Assembly (NCBI RefSeq): GCF_052056915.1
Contig: NZ_CP195119.1
Location: 248,001-312,000 of the forward strand
Length of the DNA: 64,000 nt
DNA from: MTP4 sp052056915
GTDB taxonomy: Archaea > Halobacteriota > Methanosarcinia > Methanosarcinales > Methanosarcinaceae
Direction of reading: 5' to 3'
The notes beneath the pieces were generated by a model. That model did not search any database. It worked only from the letters and a program-made list of their open reading frames with translations, and had not been told where the DNA came from. Of this stretch, positions 8,973-18,410 are shown piece after piece; the stretch's first letter is position 1; each line of letters starts with the position of its first letter. Made by a program: the position numbers and the translations under genes.

Positions 8973-9050
8973 CCCTTAATATCAGGCTTTCGACAGCAAC
9001 CCGGAGTACAGGATTAAGTTCCAGTGCTCCGGGTCGGGTTACTATAGTCT

Positions 9051-9084
9051 ATAGTCCCGAACGTAAGTATTTACACTTATTTTA
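9051..9084. repeat. Dispersed 34-bp repeat, copy 2
   Basis: Matches 4062-4095 at about 30 of 34 positions. It lies immediately before the large inverted repeat at 9086-9165. Confidence 0.7.
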
Positions 9085-9085
9085 T

Positions 9086-9165
9086 TAACCACGGACGATA
9101 CGGAAAGCACGGAAGGATTGTGCCCCTATTTCCTTTATTCCGTGTTTTCCGTACTTTCTGTGGTA
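9086..9165. repeat. 80-bp imperfect palindrome (MITE- or REP-like)
   Basis: The left arm 9087-9114 (AACCACGGACGATACGGAAA then GCACGGAA) pairs with the right arm 9138-9165 (TTCCGTGTTTTCCGTACTTT then CTGTGGT) with few mismatches around a loop of about 23 bases. The CACGGAA and TACGGAA blocks suggest a small non-autonomous element or REP sequence. No flanking target duplication was established. Confidence 0.65.
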
Positions 9166-10168
9166 AACTTTCACTTGAGCTTGGTGAAGGAATTTGGGGC
9201 CTTGACTATAGTTGCTATAACCGAGTTGCTATAACCGAGTTATTATATTCAGTTAACCGGGTCCAGTAATTCCTAATGCATTTATTATTCAAGTGAGTGT
9301 AGAAGGGAACTGGCAGAACATCTTCAATAGTTGGCTAAGTGTTCTTTCTTTTAAATCCTCTTTTTTTCATGTGTTTCCTTAAGGCTGTACCACGTCAGAC
9401 CCGATCTGAAGAGTGAATGCCTGAAGATGAATTTTAATGCCTTTAAAAATTATAACGTAATGAAAATATCCCATGGCACTGGAAATGTCAGCCCTCATGC
9501 GCCAGGAACATGGCCCTTTTCAAATCCCTTCCCCACCGAAAGAGCACCACAAAGCAGGTTATATAGATTTATTTCTATAAAAACAACCTGTAGGAGATAA
9601 TCCAATCCATTAAGAAATAACCCAATCTATTAGCTCTTGAAATTCAGAATGATTCACCCCTTCCTGGGATTTTGTTTTTCCACCTTTCATGATGTTATGG
9701 GCCTCTCCAGGCTCCGGGGAATAAAAATAGCCTCCCGAAAATGGAGGTAAATAACGCAATCAGGTGTCAGGATGGATGTCAGGCCGGACGTTAAGTTGTA
9801 GGTAGGTTGGAATTAAGCTGGATGTAGGCCGACATGCAATAATTCCGGGAAACGGAAAGGACGCGGAATATATGGGCCGTTTTCAGTGCTGAATTATGTG
9901 GATAAAACCCTGGTGGATAAAGCTTTATCGGGACCGAAAATGGCAGGATAAAGGTTCTGGCAGGCAAAAGAGGGGATATAAGCAAAGATCTCCGGATTTC
10001 CCAATTAACAGGAGGAGGAAAATATCCCTACGATGGTTTCCGAAAGTAAGGCTCCATGCCTTCATACTAAGAATTTCTGGGAAATGAAGGGAAGATGGTG
10101 TATGATTCGGGCAGGGAAACCGGGTTTAACATTTCAACGAGAGGGAGAACAGATAAAGGTGTAAATTA

Positions 10169-10624
10169 ATGAAAGGGAAAAAGATTCTTGTCGTTGAAGA
10201 CGAACACATAGTTGCAATGGGAATAAAGAGAATGTTAAAGAGCCTGGGGTGTCAGGTTACGGGCATAGCTTCCACAGGGGAAGACGCAGTCTGCAAGGCT
10301 GAAAGCACCTTTCCTGACCTGGTACTTATGGACATCATGCTCAAAGGTAAGCTTGGTGGACTGAAAGCTGCAGAAGAGATCCAAACCAGGTTCAATACCC
10401 CTGTAATATACATTACCGCTTGCTCCGATAAAAATATCCGGGCACAGGCCGAAAAGACGGGAGCTTTTGGCTATATCACCAAACCTTTTGATGAAAATGA
10501 GCTGGCCGACAGTATAGAAACAGCTTTAAAGAACCATGAAGCTGAAAAGAAAAGCAGTAACATGAAGACATTTCCTGAATTAATAATTTCCCTGCCCTCA
10601 GACTTAGTTCCTGAGGGGCAATAG
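10169..10624 (+). CDS. Single-domain response regulator (paralogue)
   Basis: Receiver protein of 151 residues with VVEDEH, the phospho-acceptor in DLVLMDIML, and the lysine in GYITKPFDE. It is a close paralogue of the receiver at 8559. Beyond the receiver it has a short tail (SSNMKTFPELII) with no output domain. AAAGGTG at about 10156-10162 is a good ribosome binding site for ATG 10169. No kinase lies next to it, so it is an orphan receiver, possibly served by the kinase at 5979 or the one at 42518. Confidence 0.92.
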   Translation: MKGKKILVVEDEHIVAMGIKRMLKSLGCQVTGIASTGEDAVCKAESTFPDLVLMDIMLKGKLGGLKAAEEIQTRFNTPVIYITACSDKNIRAQAEKTGAFGYITKPFDENELADSIETALKNHEAEKKSSNMKTFPELIISLPSDLVPEGQ

Positions 10625-10755
10625 TTGTCCCCTGTCGGCACACCTGCTAACCTTAAGAAAAAATAAAACGTGTTTCTGAAGCTGTAATTTCATGGCTCTT
10701 TTTCTGCTATCCTTTTCTCTTCTTCCGAGCCTATTTTTTGCTTTTTGTACTGGTT

Positions 10756-10836
10756 TTTTCAGTTATTCAGTATTTTATCTCATTTTCAGTTATTCAGTAT
10801 TGTGTCTCATTTTCAGTTATTCAGTATTTTATCTCA
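10756..10836. repeat. 27-bp tandem repeat, three copies
   Basis: Unit TTTTCAGTTATTCAGTATTK followed by TRTCTCA at 10756-10782, 10783-10809 and 10810-10836, nearly identical. Confidence 0.85.
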
Positions 10837-10846
10837 TTTTTTTTGA

Positions 10847-10921
10847 TTCAGCAAAACGTCTTTAAGATTATTTTCAGCAAAATGTCTTTAATACCTTATT
10901 CAGCAAAACATCTTTAATACC
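10847..10921. repeat. 26-bp tandem repeat, three copies
   Basis: Units beginning TTCAGCAAAAYRTCTTTAAT start at 10847, 10873 and 10899, an exact 26-bp period with a few substitutions. Confidence 0.8.
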
Positions 10922-11075
10922 ATTCGATAAGTTTATAATATTCAGGTGAAAATTAGCGCTTTAAATTTTATTGATTTACTTTTAAATTCAATAATGATTA
11001 GTCCTGGATCACTCCATAAATTGGGTGTCAGGCTTTTGAATGTTAGGTCCTGAATTTGATTATCCCGGTACAATC

Positions 11076-11669
11076 ATGGTCGTAAACGATTACTACAGGG
11101 TTCTGGAGATTTCGGAAAATGCCTCTGCAGAGGAAATAAAAGCCGCCTACCACAGGCTTGCCTTTAAATACCACCCCGACAGGAACAACAGTGCGTATGC
11201 CGAAGAGCAGATGAAGAATATAAACCAGGCGCATGATATTCTTTCTGACCCGAAAAACCGGGCTGAATATGACCGGGAAAGGAGATTCGGACCAGGTTTT
11301 TCGGGCCGGAGCAGTTACTCGGAACCCCGGGAGTACACCTGGAGAAAAGAGTATACCTGGACGTGGGAAAGGCAAAGTGGAACAGGCAGGACTTCAGGCA
11401 GAAAAGAATGGGGCAGTTATCCCGGAGGTCCCGGCAGCAGAACTTCGGCAGCTGGCCGTGGAAAAACACCTGGCTGGCAGGCTGGAAGGCGCAATTCGAA
11501 CCCTGGAATCCTGGATATAATCATACGCATTCTTGGCATCCTGGCCGCCATCTGGATTATTCTTCTCCGGCCAATGCTGATTATTTTCCTTTTGATTCTA
11601 CTTGCACTTATTCTTGCGTTCTGGGTCCTGATAATTGAAATACTCCGGATGCTGAGAGGGAGGAGGTAA
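11076..11669 (+). CDS. J-domain protein with C-terminal membrane helices
   Basis: The N-terminal 70 residues form a J domain (DYYRVLEISENASAEEIKAA) with the HPD tripeptide in FKYHPDRN, the part that stimulates Hsp70/DnaK ATPase. A glycine-, serine- and arginine-rich linker follows. The C-terminus holds two hydrophobic helices (LDIIIRILGILAAIWIILL and LIIFLLILLALILAFWVLII) with a basic end, so it is a membrane-tethered co-chaperone rather than a full DnaJ with zinc fingers. Starting at ATG 11076 places the J domain at the N-terminus. An in-frame ATG at 11040 adds 12 residues and cannot be excluded. The gene stands alone on its strand. Confidence 0.85.
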   Translation: MVVNDYYRVLEISENASAEEIKAAYHRLAFKYHPDRNNSAYAEEQMKNINQAHDILSDPKNRAEYDRERRFGPGFSGRSSYSEPREYTWRKEYTWTWERQSGTGRTSGRKEWGSYPGGPGSRTSAAGRGKTPGWQAGRRNSNPGILDIIIRILGILAAIWIILLRPMLIIFLLILLALILAFWVLIIEILRMLRGRR

Positions 11670-11779
11670 AAACGTGCAGGGCGAAGGGTTTAAAGTAAAA
11701 AATACAGGATGATCGCATTGTAAAAAGAAAGGGACCGCAGAATAACGGGCCCTTACAAACCGGCTTTCAAACCAGTGTT

Positions 11780-12370
11780 TTAAAACGTCACCTTTTCTCC
11801 ATCAATCAGCAGCTCCTTGATTATGGCATTTCCCTGCCTGTCAAGCACGACCCTTACATCCACCCGTTTTCCTTTCCACTGCTGCGTTTCGATCTCCCGG
11901 CCCCGACCTTCAGGCACAAAATAGCTCTCAATGCCGTACTCGACCCGGATTTCGGAAACAGATGTTCTCCGGGGCACAGGAGGTTCTTCGTGAGGCACTT
12001 CTTCCGCGGTGGGTTCATAGTCGTATGTTATACTTTTCACGGTCCCTTTGATGTAAAGCTCACCTTCCGGCGGGGTCCTGTATATTTTTTTGGGCACTCC
12101 GTAGCCGTCTTCAAGTTCCATCGCCAGGTATATCCGGTCATCGTATTCGAAATCGGCGGATTCGGCCGGGACCTCGTCAAGATCAAGGCGGCTGATCTCG
12201 TAGTTAAGGACCACGTAGTCCCCCCTGAACATATCCCTGGGGTCTACAGGTACTGTTTTAAGAAGCAACTCCTCCCCTGTCCGCAGGGTATACTCCTTTG
12301 AGGCGATGAGGCCTGCGAAAATAAGGAGCCAGATGGCGAAAGTTATATAGAGGATTTTCTTCGGGTTCAT
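11780..12370 (-). CDS. GDYXXLXY domain membrane protein
   Basis: A 196-residue protein with one N-terminal membrane helix (ILYITFAIWLLIFAGLIA) and an outside domain carrying the family motif as RGDYVVLNYEIS near residue 50. Such proteins are commonly found next to DUF2157 membrane proteins, as here: its ATG overlaps the TGA of the upstream DUF2157 gene by four bases (ATGA), which indicates translational coupling. The biochemical role of the pair is unknown. It is the last gene of a two-gene operon. Confidence 0.85.
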   Translation of the reverse strand: MNPKKILYITFAIWLLIFAGLIASKEYTLRTGEELLLKTVPVDPRDMFRGDYVVLNYEISRLDLDEVPAESADFEYDDRIYLAMELEDGYGVPKKIYRTPPEGELYIKGTVKSITYDYEPTAEEVPHEEPPVPRRTSVSEIRVEYGIESYFVPEGRGREIETQQWKGKRVDVRVVLDRQGNAIIKELLIDGEKVTF

Positions 12371-13515
12371 GCCTTTTCTCTCCCGAACCGGGCCTTGAGT
12401 TCTCTTCTTTTTCGCTCAAGGAGTATACTGATTGCAAGCATTACAAGGCCTCCTGCAATGAAAAAGAGGGACCTTGGCAGCATTTCCCAGAAGAAATCAA
12501 AGTACCGGGCAATGATAAAGGGAATGAACCAGAACATTGCGGTATTGATGGTCCCCATGTTTTCGCTGCTGTAGCCGGTATAGAGCAGCATAATAAGCAC
12601 CCCGAGAAAGATAACATTGAATACTATCATGTAGGTTTTTTCATGTTCGGGGTAGTAGCCCGTGACAAGGCTCATGCCGAGCAGGAGCAGCACCAGTATG
12701 AAGATTCCCGCATCGGTCTGATAGCTGCTCAGCCGGGCGCGCAGGCTTGAGGGGAGCAGCAGGAGCAACAGCCCGGTTGCGATGGCTGCATAAATTATGG
12801 GAGTTATTTTTCCAAATTCATAATTTAGACGGAATGTGTGCAGGAACAAAAAGAGGAGGGTTGCCTGCAGCCCTATGAATTTGTAGGGCCTGGCAGCAGA
12901 CTTTACCCTTTCGAAGAGTTCGTGGAGGGTTCCGGCCAGATAGAGGGCAAGCCCCTGCAGGAGAAAGAGGTCCAGGATATCAATTGCCCCTTCGAGCCTC
13001 CGGTTTTCGCTGTACAGCAGTCCGCCCCATATAAAAAATAGTAGAGAACATAACCCCGCACTTGCGGTGGAGCGGTACCCGTACACCAGGGGAAGCGAGC
13101 CCAGCAGCCAGATAAGCACCAGAAAATGGGAATTTGCATTAACATTATAGATCTGGGCGATAAGAAAGACACTGGCCCCGAAGAAGATTGCCGATAAAAA
13201 GAGAAGGGCAGATCCCAACTTCGGGTACTCCTGCTTTTGGTATCGGAGGTGGTAGCCTGAGAGATGTATCCCAAGGGTACTTCCCACAAGGAGCAGCGTT
13301 TTTGCGTAATCCGGGATCCCATTCCAGTGAGAGGCTATAAAGAGAATGGCACCGACACCGATTAAGATTGTGCCGATTACCGAAAAAGCAATAATCTGTC
13401 CTTTTGATTTGTGCTCTTCCCTGTATTCGGCTAGATCTTCGGACATTTTCCGTGCCTGTTCCGGGTTTATCGTGCCGTTGTCCACCCATTTTCGGATCAG
13501 GTCTTCATCGAACAT
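12367..13515 (-). CDS. DUF2157 multi-pass membrane protein
   Basis: A 382-residue protein. A short soluble N-terminal region (EDLIRKWVDNGTINPEQARK, typical of DUF2157) precedes about ten membrane helices running from GQIIAFSVIGTILIGVGAIL to LFFIAGGLVMLAISILLER. It is encoded first in an operon with the GDYXXLXY protein, overlapping it by four bases. Function is unknown; the family is widespread in bacteria and some archaea. Confidence 0.85.
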   Translation of the reverse strand: MFDEDLIRKWVDNGTINPEQARKMSEDLAEYREEHKSKGQIIAFSVIGTILIGVGAILFIASHWNGIPDYAKTLLLVGSTLGIHLSGYHLRYQKQEYPKLGSALLFLSAIFFGASVFLIAQIYNVNANSHFLVLIWLLGSLPLVYGYRSTASAGLCSLLFFIWGGLLYSENRRLEGAIDILDLFLLQGLALYLAGTLHELFERVKSAARPYKFIGLQATLLFLFLHTFRLNYEFGKITPIIYAAIATGLLLLLLPSSLRARLSSYQTDAGIFILVLLLLGMSLVTGYYPEHEKTYMIVFNVIFLGVLIMLLYTGYSSENMGTINTAMFWFIPFIIARYFDFFWEMLPRSLFFIAGGLVMLAISILLERKRRELKARFGREKA

Positions 13516-13518
13516 ATA

Positions 13519-13570
13519 GAATTATTTGTTGGGGACTTGAAATAGTTTTCTATTAATTATCAAATAATTC
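13519..13570. terminator. Perfect 10-bp inverted repeat between pap and DUF2157 genes
   Basis: GAATTATTTG at 13519-13528 pairs with CAAATAATTC at 13561-13570. It lies upstream of the DUF2157 start and about 40-90 bp beyond the end of the phosphotransferase gene read on the minus strand. It may end that transcript or act as a binding site. Confidence 0.45.
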
Positions 13571-13609
13571 GATTTGATGCCCTGTCTGGCAGCTAATTTC
13601 TACTGCAAA

Positions 13610-15121
13610 TCAGGACTTAAGTTCTTTTTCCAGCGTTTCAGCCACGGTTTTCAGGACCTTTATCCTTGAATAGTACTTGTCATTGGCTTCCACGACAATC
13701 CAGGGGGCATAGCTTGTGCTGGTCTTCTGGAGCACCTCTTCTGCAGCGTCTACGTAAGCTGCCCATCTTTCCCGGTTTCGCCAGTCTTCAGGGGTGATTT
13801 TCCACTGTTTCCGGGGGTCCGCCATTCGGCCTTCGAAGCGTTCGAGCTGAGTTTCCCGGTCGATCTGGAGCCAAAACTTGAGGACAATTGCTCCCGAATT
13901 TGCCAGGACTTCTTCGAACTCATTGATTTCCCGGTAGGCTCGCTTCCATTCATCTTCACTGCAGAGCCCTTCTATCCGTTCCACCAGGACTCTCCCGTAC
14001 CAGCTCCGGTCGTAGATGGTCATGTGCCCGGCTTTTGGAATTCCCTCAAAAAAGCGCCAGAGGTAGTGGTGGGCTTTTTCGATGTCGTTTGGGGCCCCTA
14101 CTGGGACCACCCTATAAAGCCTTGGGTTCAGCTCCTGGACCAGGCGGTGGATGTCTCCCCCCTTGCCTGCCGCATCCATGCCTTCAAAGACGATTACCAG
14201 AGAACGCTTCTGCCTGAAAAGTTCGTACTGGAGTTCGCGGAGTGTGTTCTGGCACTGTTTTTTGGATTCCTTATACTCATCCGATAAAAGCGCTTTTGAA
14301 AGGTCTGTCTTTTCCAGCAAGGAACCGTTAAGGTCTAGTGTTTTGGAGGTCGCGATGTTCAGGTATTTGATGGTCTGCTGCCCTGGTGTCCTGGTAACCT
14401 TTTCTATATGCTCCCTGACAACCCGGATGACAGTGCTGAAGATTTTAAGGGTTGCAAATTTCCTGTCATTTGCCTCCACAATTGTCCAGGGGGAATGGGG
14501 AAAGTCGGTCATTTCCAGGACCTTTTCTACCACAGGCAAATACCTGGAGTATTCATGAATGAAGTCAAGTTCCTCTCCGCCGGCATCTTCGTATTCGTCC
14601 ACGATCAGGGGGATATTGTTCTTGCGGATTTTCTTGAAGCGCTCTTTCTGTTCCTTCTCGCTTATATGGAGGAAAAATTTGAGGATAAGGTAGCCGTCTT
14701 CGGAAAGCTGGCGTTCGAAATAATTGATTTCCTTCAGACAATTTTCCAGGGCCTTATCAGAACTTTCTCTTCCGTACTTTTCGATAATTGCCCGGCTGTA
14801 CCAGCTCCTGTCATAGATTGCAATTTTGCCCCTGACCGGGATATTGGTCCAGAAACGCCTGAGAAAAGGTTTCAGGGCTTCCTCATAGCCAGGCTTTACC
14901 ATTGTGTGAAAGTCATATCCTCTGGGGTCCAGGGGCAGGATGAACCTGTTAATGTCCTCTGCAATCCCCGAGGCATGCCAACCCTCAAACACAAGAATAA
15001 TCGGGATTTTTAGCTCCCAGGCCTGGCGCTGGAGCTCTCCAAGTTCCTCTTCCAGGGAGTCCAGGCTCTCCTTATAATCTCCGTTTTTCACGCTCATTGA
15101 CAGGTCGATATTCTCTAGCAT
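13610..15121 (-). CDS. pap: Polyphosphate:AMP phosphotransferase (tandem PPK2)
   Basis: A 503-residue protein with two PPK2 domains, about residues 25-245 and 270-500. It transfers phosphate from polyphosphate to AMP (class II PPK2), making ADP in the cytoplasm. The C-terminal half has an intact Walker A loop (GMDAAGKGGD), the YDRSWYGR motif and lid residues. The N-terminal half keeps YDRSWYSR but has a degenerate loop (GWHASGIAED) lacking the key lysine. This agrees with known class II enzymes, in which the second domain is catalytic. ATG 15121 is followed by MLENIDLSM. It stands alone, with a long AT-rich non-coding region upstream. Confidence 0.92.
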   Translation of the reverse strand: MLENIDLSMSVKNGDYKESLDSLEEELGELQRQAWELKIPIILVFEGWHASGIAEDINRFILPLDPRGYDFHTMVKPGYEEALKPFLRRFWTNIPVRGKIAIYDRSWYSRAIIEKYGRESSDKALENCLKEINYFERQLSEDGYLILKFFLHISEKEQKERFKKIRKNNIPLIVDEYEDAGGEELDFIHEYSRYLPVVEKVLEMTDFPHSPWTIVEANDRKFATLKIFSTVIRVVREHIEKVTRTPGQQTIKYLNIATSKTLDLNGSLLEKTDLSKALLSDEYKESKKQCQNTLRELQYELFRQKRSLVIVFEGMDAAGKGGDIHRLVQELNPRLYRVVPVGAPNDIEKAHHYLWRFFEGIPKAGHMTIYDRSWYGRVLVERIEGLCSEDEWKRAYREINEFEEVLANSGAIVLKFWLQIDRETQLERFEGRMADPRKQWKITPEDWRNRERWAAYVDAAEEVLQKTSTSYAPWIVVEANDKYYSRIKVLKTVAETLEKELKS

Positions 15122-16217
15122 AACCGGGTCTCACAGGAAATAATTAGTAAATTAATTGGAATAGGGTATCTGCCCTTAAATAAATGCTGATTGCCATAAG
15201 AAACAAAGAATGTGTGAAATAAATAGTCCTGTTGTTTTATATCCTGTTATTTTATAAATCCTGCCGGCGGGTCACCAGGTTAAGTGCAGTAGGGCAAGAT
15301 GATATATTGTTCTTAAATTATATATGGGGATTTATATTAATAAGGATTTTATTATATAATAAATATACTATATATGTTGAATATTGTTACAGTTGCCCAT
15401 TATATACAATAGTCTGACATTTTAATTCAAAATGTCACTTCTAAATTGAAAAAGTGGCAAAATTTAGCAAGTATGTGTTTTTGGGATATCTAGCATCTGA
15501 TAGTCTAGCTCATTCAATGTGGAAAGCAATATATAAATATAGCTCAATAAAAATTATGGATATATAGAAATCTATGCTTGCCTACAAACCAAAATAAAAA
15601 TAAATATGGAGTTTTGATTATTAATAGTTAAAAATTCCAATATATGCGAGTATATGACTGCCTATTCATATGAGGATGTATTTAATAGATGCTGAACTTA
15701 GATGTGTTATAATTAATATATAATTATGTGTATTATATATAGCAGTTCCCAATACAAAAGTCATAAGAAAGAAGTATTAAATAGAAAATATATACTATGA
15801 TATACACATATTATATGTGTATTAGGGATCTGAATGATATAATGTAAAAAAATACCTCACTAACATATATAATATAGCAGGTAACTAGTCATATATATTA
15901 TAGAGGATGTCTACTAATTTGCATACTGGCATCAAAGATAATAATGTATTATTTAAAACATATGATATAAAACACATATTGAAAATTAATTGATTTTTCA
16001 AGGCAATTTGACCTTAAATAATAATATATGAATGGATATGTGTATGAGGATGAATATTAAATATCCAAGTTACTATTAAGACTTAGGATTAGATACAATT
16101 CAAAGAAATATGTAGTACACAATATTCATTTATATAACTCTGCTTAAAATTATTACATACCTTAAACAATATAGAATGAAAATTCAATTATACAAATAGA
16201 GTTATTTTAAAAAACAA

Positions 16218-16270
16218 TTTAAATTTGCCTATATTTATATAACGTTTTTTGAGCTTATAACGCTAGACTA
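16218..16270. repeat. Diverged duplicated block, copy 1
   Basis: CTATATTTATATAACGTTTT then TTGAG and, shortly after, GCTAGACTA are shared in order with 16799-16853 (CATATATTTATATATTGTTT, TTGAC, GCTAGACTA). Both contain a TATA-like core, so paired promoters are possible. Confidence 0.45.
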
Positions 16271-16513
16271 TTTTGTAAAAAATGAGTCAAGTACACATAG
16301 TAATAAATAGTAAAATTTTACAGTAATTAAGTCCTTGATGGCGATTTATCCCAATAATAACTATGGACCCAGGGATCTCAATTAAGCATATTCACATAAC
16401 ATATAGTAATTATCTGGTTTTTGCAGGGTGATATATGTTTCTAAACTATTTTTCTTACTAAATAAAGGGTCTATCGGTAGGAAAGGGCATATTCCTATAT
16501 GATATAGAATAGC

Positions 16514-16543
16514 CGGGTTTGCAAAATCATAGATTTTGACCCG
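16514..16543. other. Bulged hairpin in AT-rich desert
   Basis: CGGGT (16514-16518) pairs with ACCCG (16539-16543), and after a 3-base bulge CAAAATC (16522-16528) pairs with GATTTTG (16532-16538) around an ATA loop. The surrounding 16480-16640 is the least AT-rich part of the desert, so a small structured RNA is conceivable. Confidence 0.4.
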
Positions 16544-17066
16544 CCTGGAAATCAATTCATATAAACTATAAGAACGGCCTCCTGATGCAGGAAATGGAGA
16601 CTCAATTTAACAGGGGAAACATCTCAATTACTCATAGTTATTATATCCCGGATGGATTATTACAAAAATGAGTTTATGTTCACAAGCAGTCCAAAGTAGA
16701 AAAATTAGTCTTGAAGGAAATGAACCCAGGACGAAATAAGTATATATTTCCTGACAGTTATGCTGTTTTTTTCCAAAGTTTACCCATTGAAACAGGATTA
16801 AATAAGCATATATTTATATATTGTTTTTTGACCCATATATGCTAGACTACGTGGATCATAAAGTACTAAAAAAACACATATGATCTTTGGGAATTTTAAT
16901 AACTATTTATGGAATGTCAATCTAAATTTTTGTGACATATGATTTTAGATAGTCATATATTGCCACATATACTCAGGCCATCCCCCAATATGCATGGTTA
17001 AATATAATATTGTATGTTAAAATAACGCGCATAAAATATAAATAAGATATTTTTATTAATGGGCTA

Positions 17067-17136
17067 GATTAAATTAATATGGGCAAAAATCAATATGATT
17101 AATGAGTAATAATATATTGTTACTCTTAATTTAATC
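17067..17136. terminator. Nested hairpin downstream of the 17.2-kb gene
   Basis: GATTAAATTAA (17067-17077) pairs perfectly with TTAATTTAATC (17126-17136), and inside it GAGTAA (17104-17109) pairs with TTACTC (17120-17125). It lies about 80 bp beyond the stop of the minus-strand gene at 17218 and could end its transcript. Confidence 0.45.
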
Positions 17137-17217
17137 CTCTATTTGCCCGATTTATGAGAAATATTTCACCAGGTCCTTGCAAAAAAACAGTATTTGATAA
17201 GAAAACGGAGTAACAAT

Positions 17218-17682
17218 TTATAATTCGAGCCTGAGCTCGAAAATTTCTTCAAACTGCCTATATTTTTTACGGGCGCGGTACAGGTACTGCCGAATAGGGG
17301 CCTTTTCCCCGGCCCTTGCAAAGAGCGCTGCTATTTCCCCTTTCGAAAATACAGCCTCAAGTTTTTTGAAGTTTATGGCTTCAAGCCCTTCCAGATCCCT
17401 GACTACCGGATTACTTATAGGGATCGGGACAGGCAGCAGAGAAATGGGAGCTTCGTCCAGCCAGTTCCACTCCGGGCCATATATGATCGCATAAAATACC
17501 CCGCATGCCGTGCACTTTGTTGTAACTACGATTTCCTCCCCCGAAACATGATAGCTAATGCTAACCATTGGGGAGTCACAGTGCGTGCAGGTACCGATTT
17601 CATTTTCTTCAAGACTGTATGCGGGCATCGGGGTTTCCCCCATGTAGAGAACATTACCCTGAAGGTCATACCTGTAATCCAT
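17218..17682 (-). CDS. Hypothetical zinc-ribbon protein
   Basis: A protein of 154 residues from ATG 17682. Two CxxC pairs (CTHC near residue 33 and CTAC near 59) suggest a zinc ribbon. The C-terminal third is helical and basic (RQYLYRARKKYRQFEEIFEL). An in-frame GTG lies at 17691, but the AAGGTG at 17691-17696 fits as ribosome binding site for the ATG at 17682. No family is recognised. It could be a nucleic-acid-binding or regulatory protein. Confidence 0.65.
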   Translation of the reverse strand: MDYRYDLQGNVLYMGETPMPAYSLEENEIGTCTHCDSPMVSISYHVSGEEIVVTTKCTACGVFYAIIYGPEWNWLDEAPISLLPVPIPISNPVVRDLEGLEAINFKKLEAVFSKGEIAALFARAGEKAPIRQYLYRARKKYRQFEEIFELRLEL

Positions 17683-17691
17683 TATTATCAC

Positions 17692-18410
17692 ACCTTAACG
17701 TGGGCGGGAAGTTAGGGAGGCCTCTATGCAAGCAAGTCTCCCCATACATTTCTGTCTAAGGTAATAAAACTATTAAAATTCATCCCTCTCAGGACTGAAA
17801 ATATGTGAAAATGCAAACAGTTTAACTTTGAAAGCCACAGAAGGTGAAAAGCGGGAAAAGAGAGAACTTATATTAAATTTCAGATGAGACCTTGATGATA
17901 ATCAGAATAACCCCAAATTATGCCGGAGATCGGTTCATACAGGGGACTGAGGGGTTCGCGAGAGTCCTCAAGAGGAGCCCCCCATAAAATCGATACCAGT
18001 AACCGCCGGAGGAGAAATCTTTATATAGAAGTTACTCGAAACTTATTGAGTACCGGGGTAAATATATATTATAAGTTTTCAAAGATTGGAGGGTACTTTA
18101 AGGCCTATTTCAGAGTTTTACGCCATAGGATGTTTTTTTGAAAAAACGGAGGAATAATAAAAATATAGAAGTATGATTACTTTGTGGGCAAGTCCCCTAA
18201 AATCCAGCAAATATATTATTGGGGCGTAAAAAACAATATATCGAGGGAGGGCATATATATACATTAGAATTAATGGTATCAGTGATAAAAATATAATTCT
18301 CGAGCAAGTAAAAAAAATTATAATCATTCCCATCATAACGAATTAATTTACAAACCTATATATAGAGTTAAAACTGACATAGTTTACTGTATCAGTAGAG
18401 GTGGTAACAC
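17692..18410. other. Non-coding interval before DUF2551 gene
   Basis: About 700 bp with no supported gene. A GC-richer patch at 17925-17990 has local complementarity (GGACT with AGTCC, and GAGGGG opposite CCCCCC). The DNA from about 18150 to 18370 is AT-rich and probably holds the promoter of the DUF2551 gene. Confidence 0.45.

Larger units (their letters stand above)
8973..10168. other. Non-coding interval between two receiver genes
   Basis: About 1.2 kb without a supported gene. It holds the second copy of the 34-bp dispersed repeat (9051-9084), a large imperfect inverted repeat (9086-9165), two copies of GTTGCTATAACCGA at about 9211-9240, and no clear coding frame. Confidence 0.55.
10625..11075. 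other. Non-coding interval with two minisatellites
   Basis: No gene is seen between the orphan receiver and the J-protein. Two unrelated tandem repeats occupy 10756-10836 and 10847-10921. AT-rich promoter-like DNA follows at about 10925-11000. Confidence 0.6.
15122..17217. other. 2.1-kb AT-rich gene desert
   Basis: No frame of useful length is supported on either strand in this very AT-rich stretch, which is full of TATATA steps. It does hold structure: a 9-bp inverted repeat TGACATTTT/AAAATGTCA (15415-15437), a 9-bp one ATACACATA/TATGTGTAT (15802-15822), a bulged GC-containing hairpin (16514-16543), a diverged duplication of about 53 bp (16218-16270 and 16799-16853), and a nested hairpin at the end (17067-17136). 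Candidate contents are small RNAs, a regulatory region or a decayed element. None can be proved by reading. Confidence 0.6.

Noticed and set aside
15122..17217. A chromosomal replication origin
   Set aside because: AT-richness alone is not enough. No cdc6/orc1 gene or origin-recognition repeats are visible in the window.
17920..18141. A 73-codon frame before the DUF2551 gene
   Set aside because: Composition is unnatural, there is no ribosome binding site, and it covers a GC-rich patch that may be structured RNA or promoter DNA.
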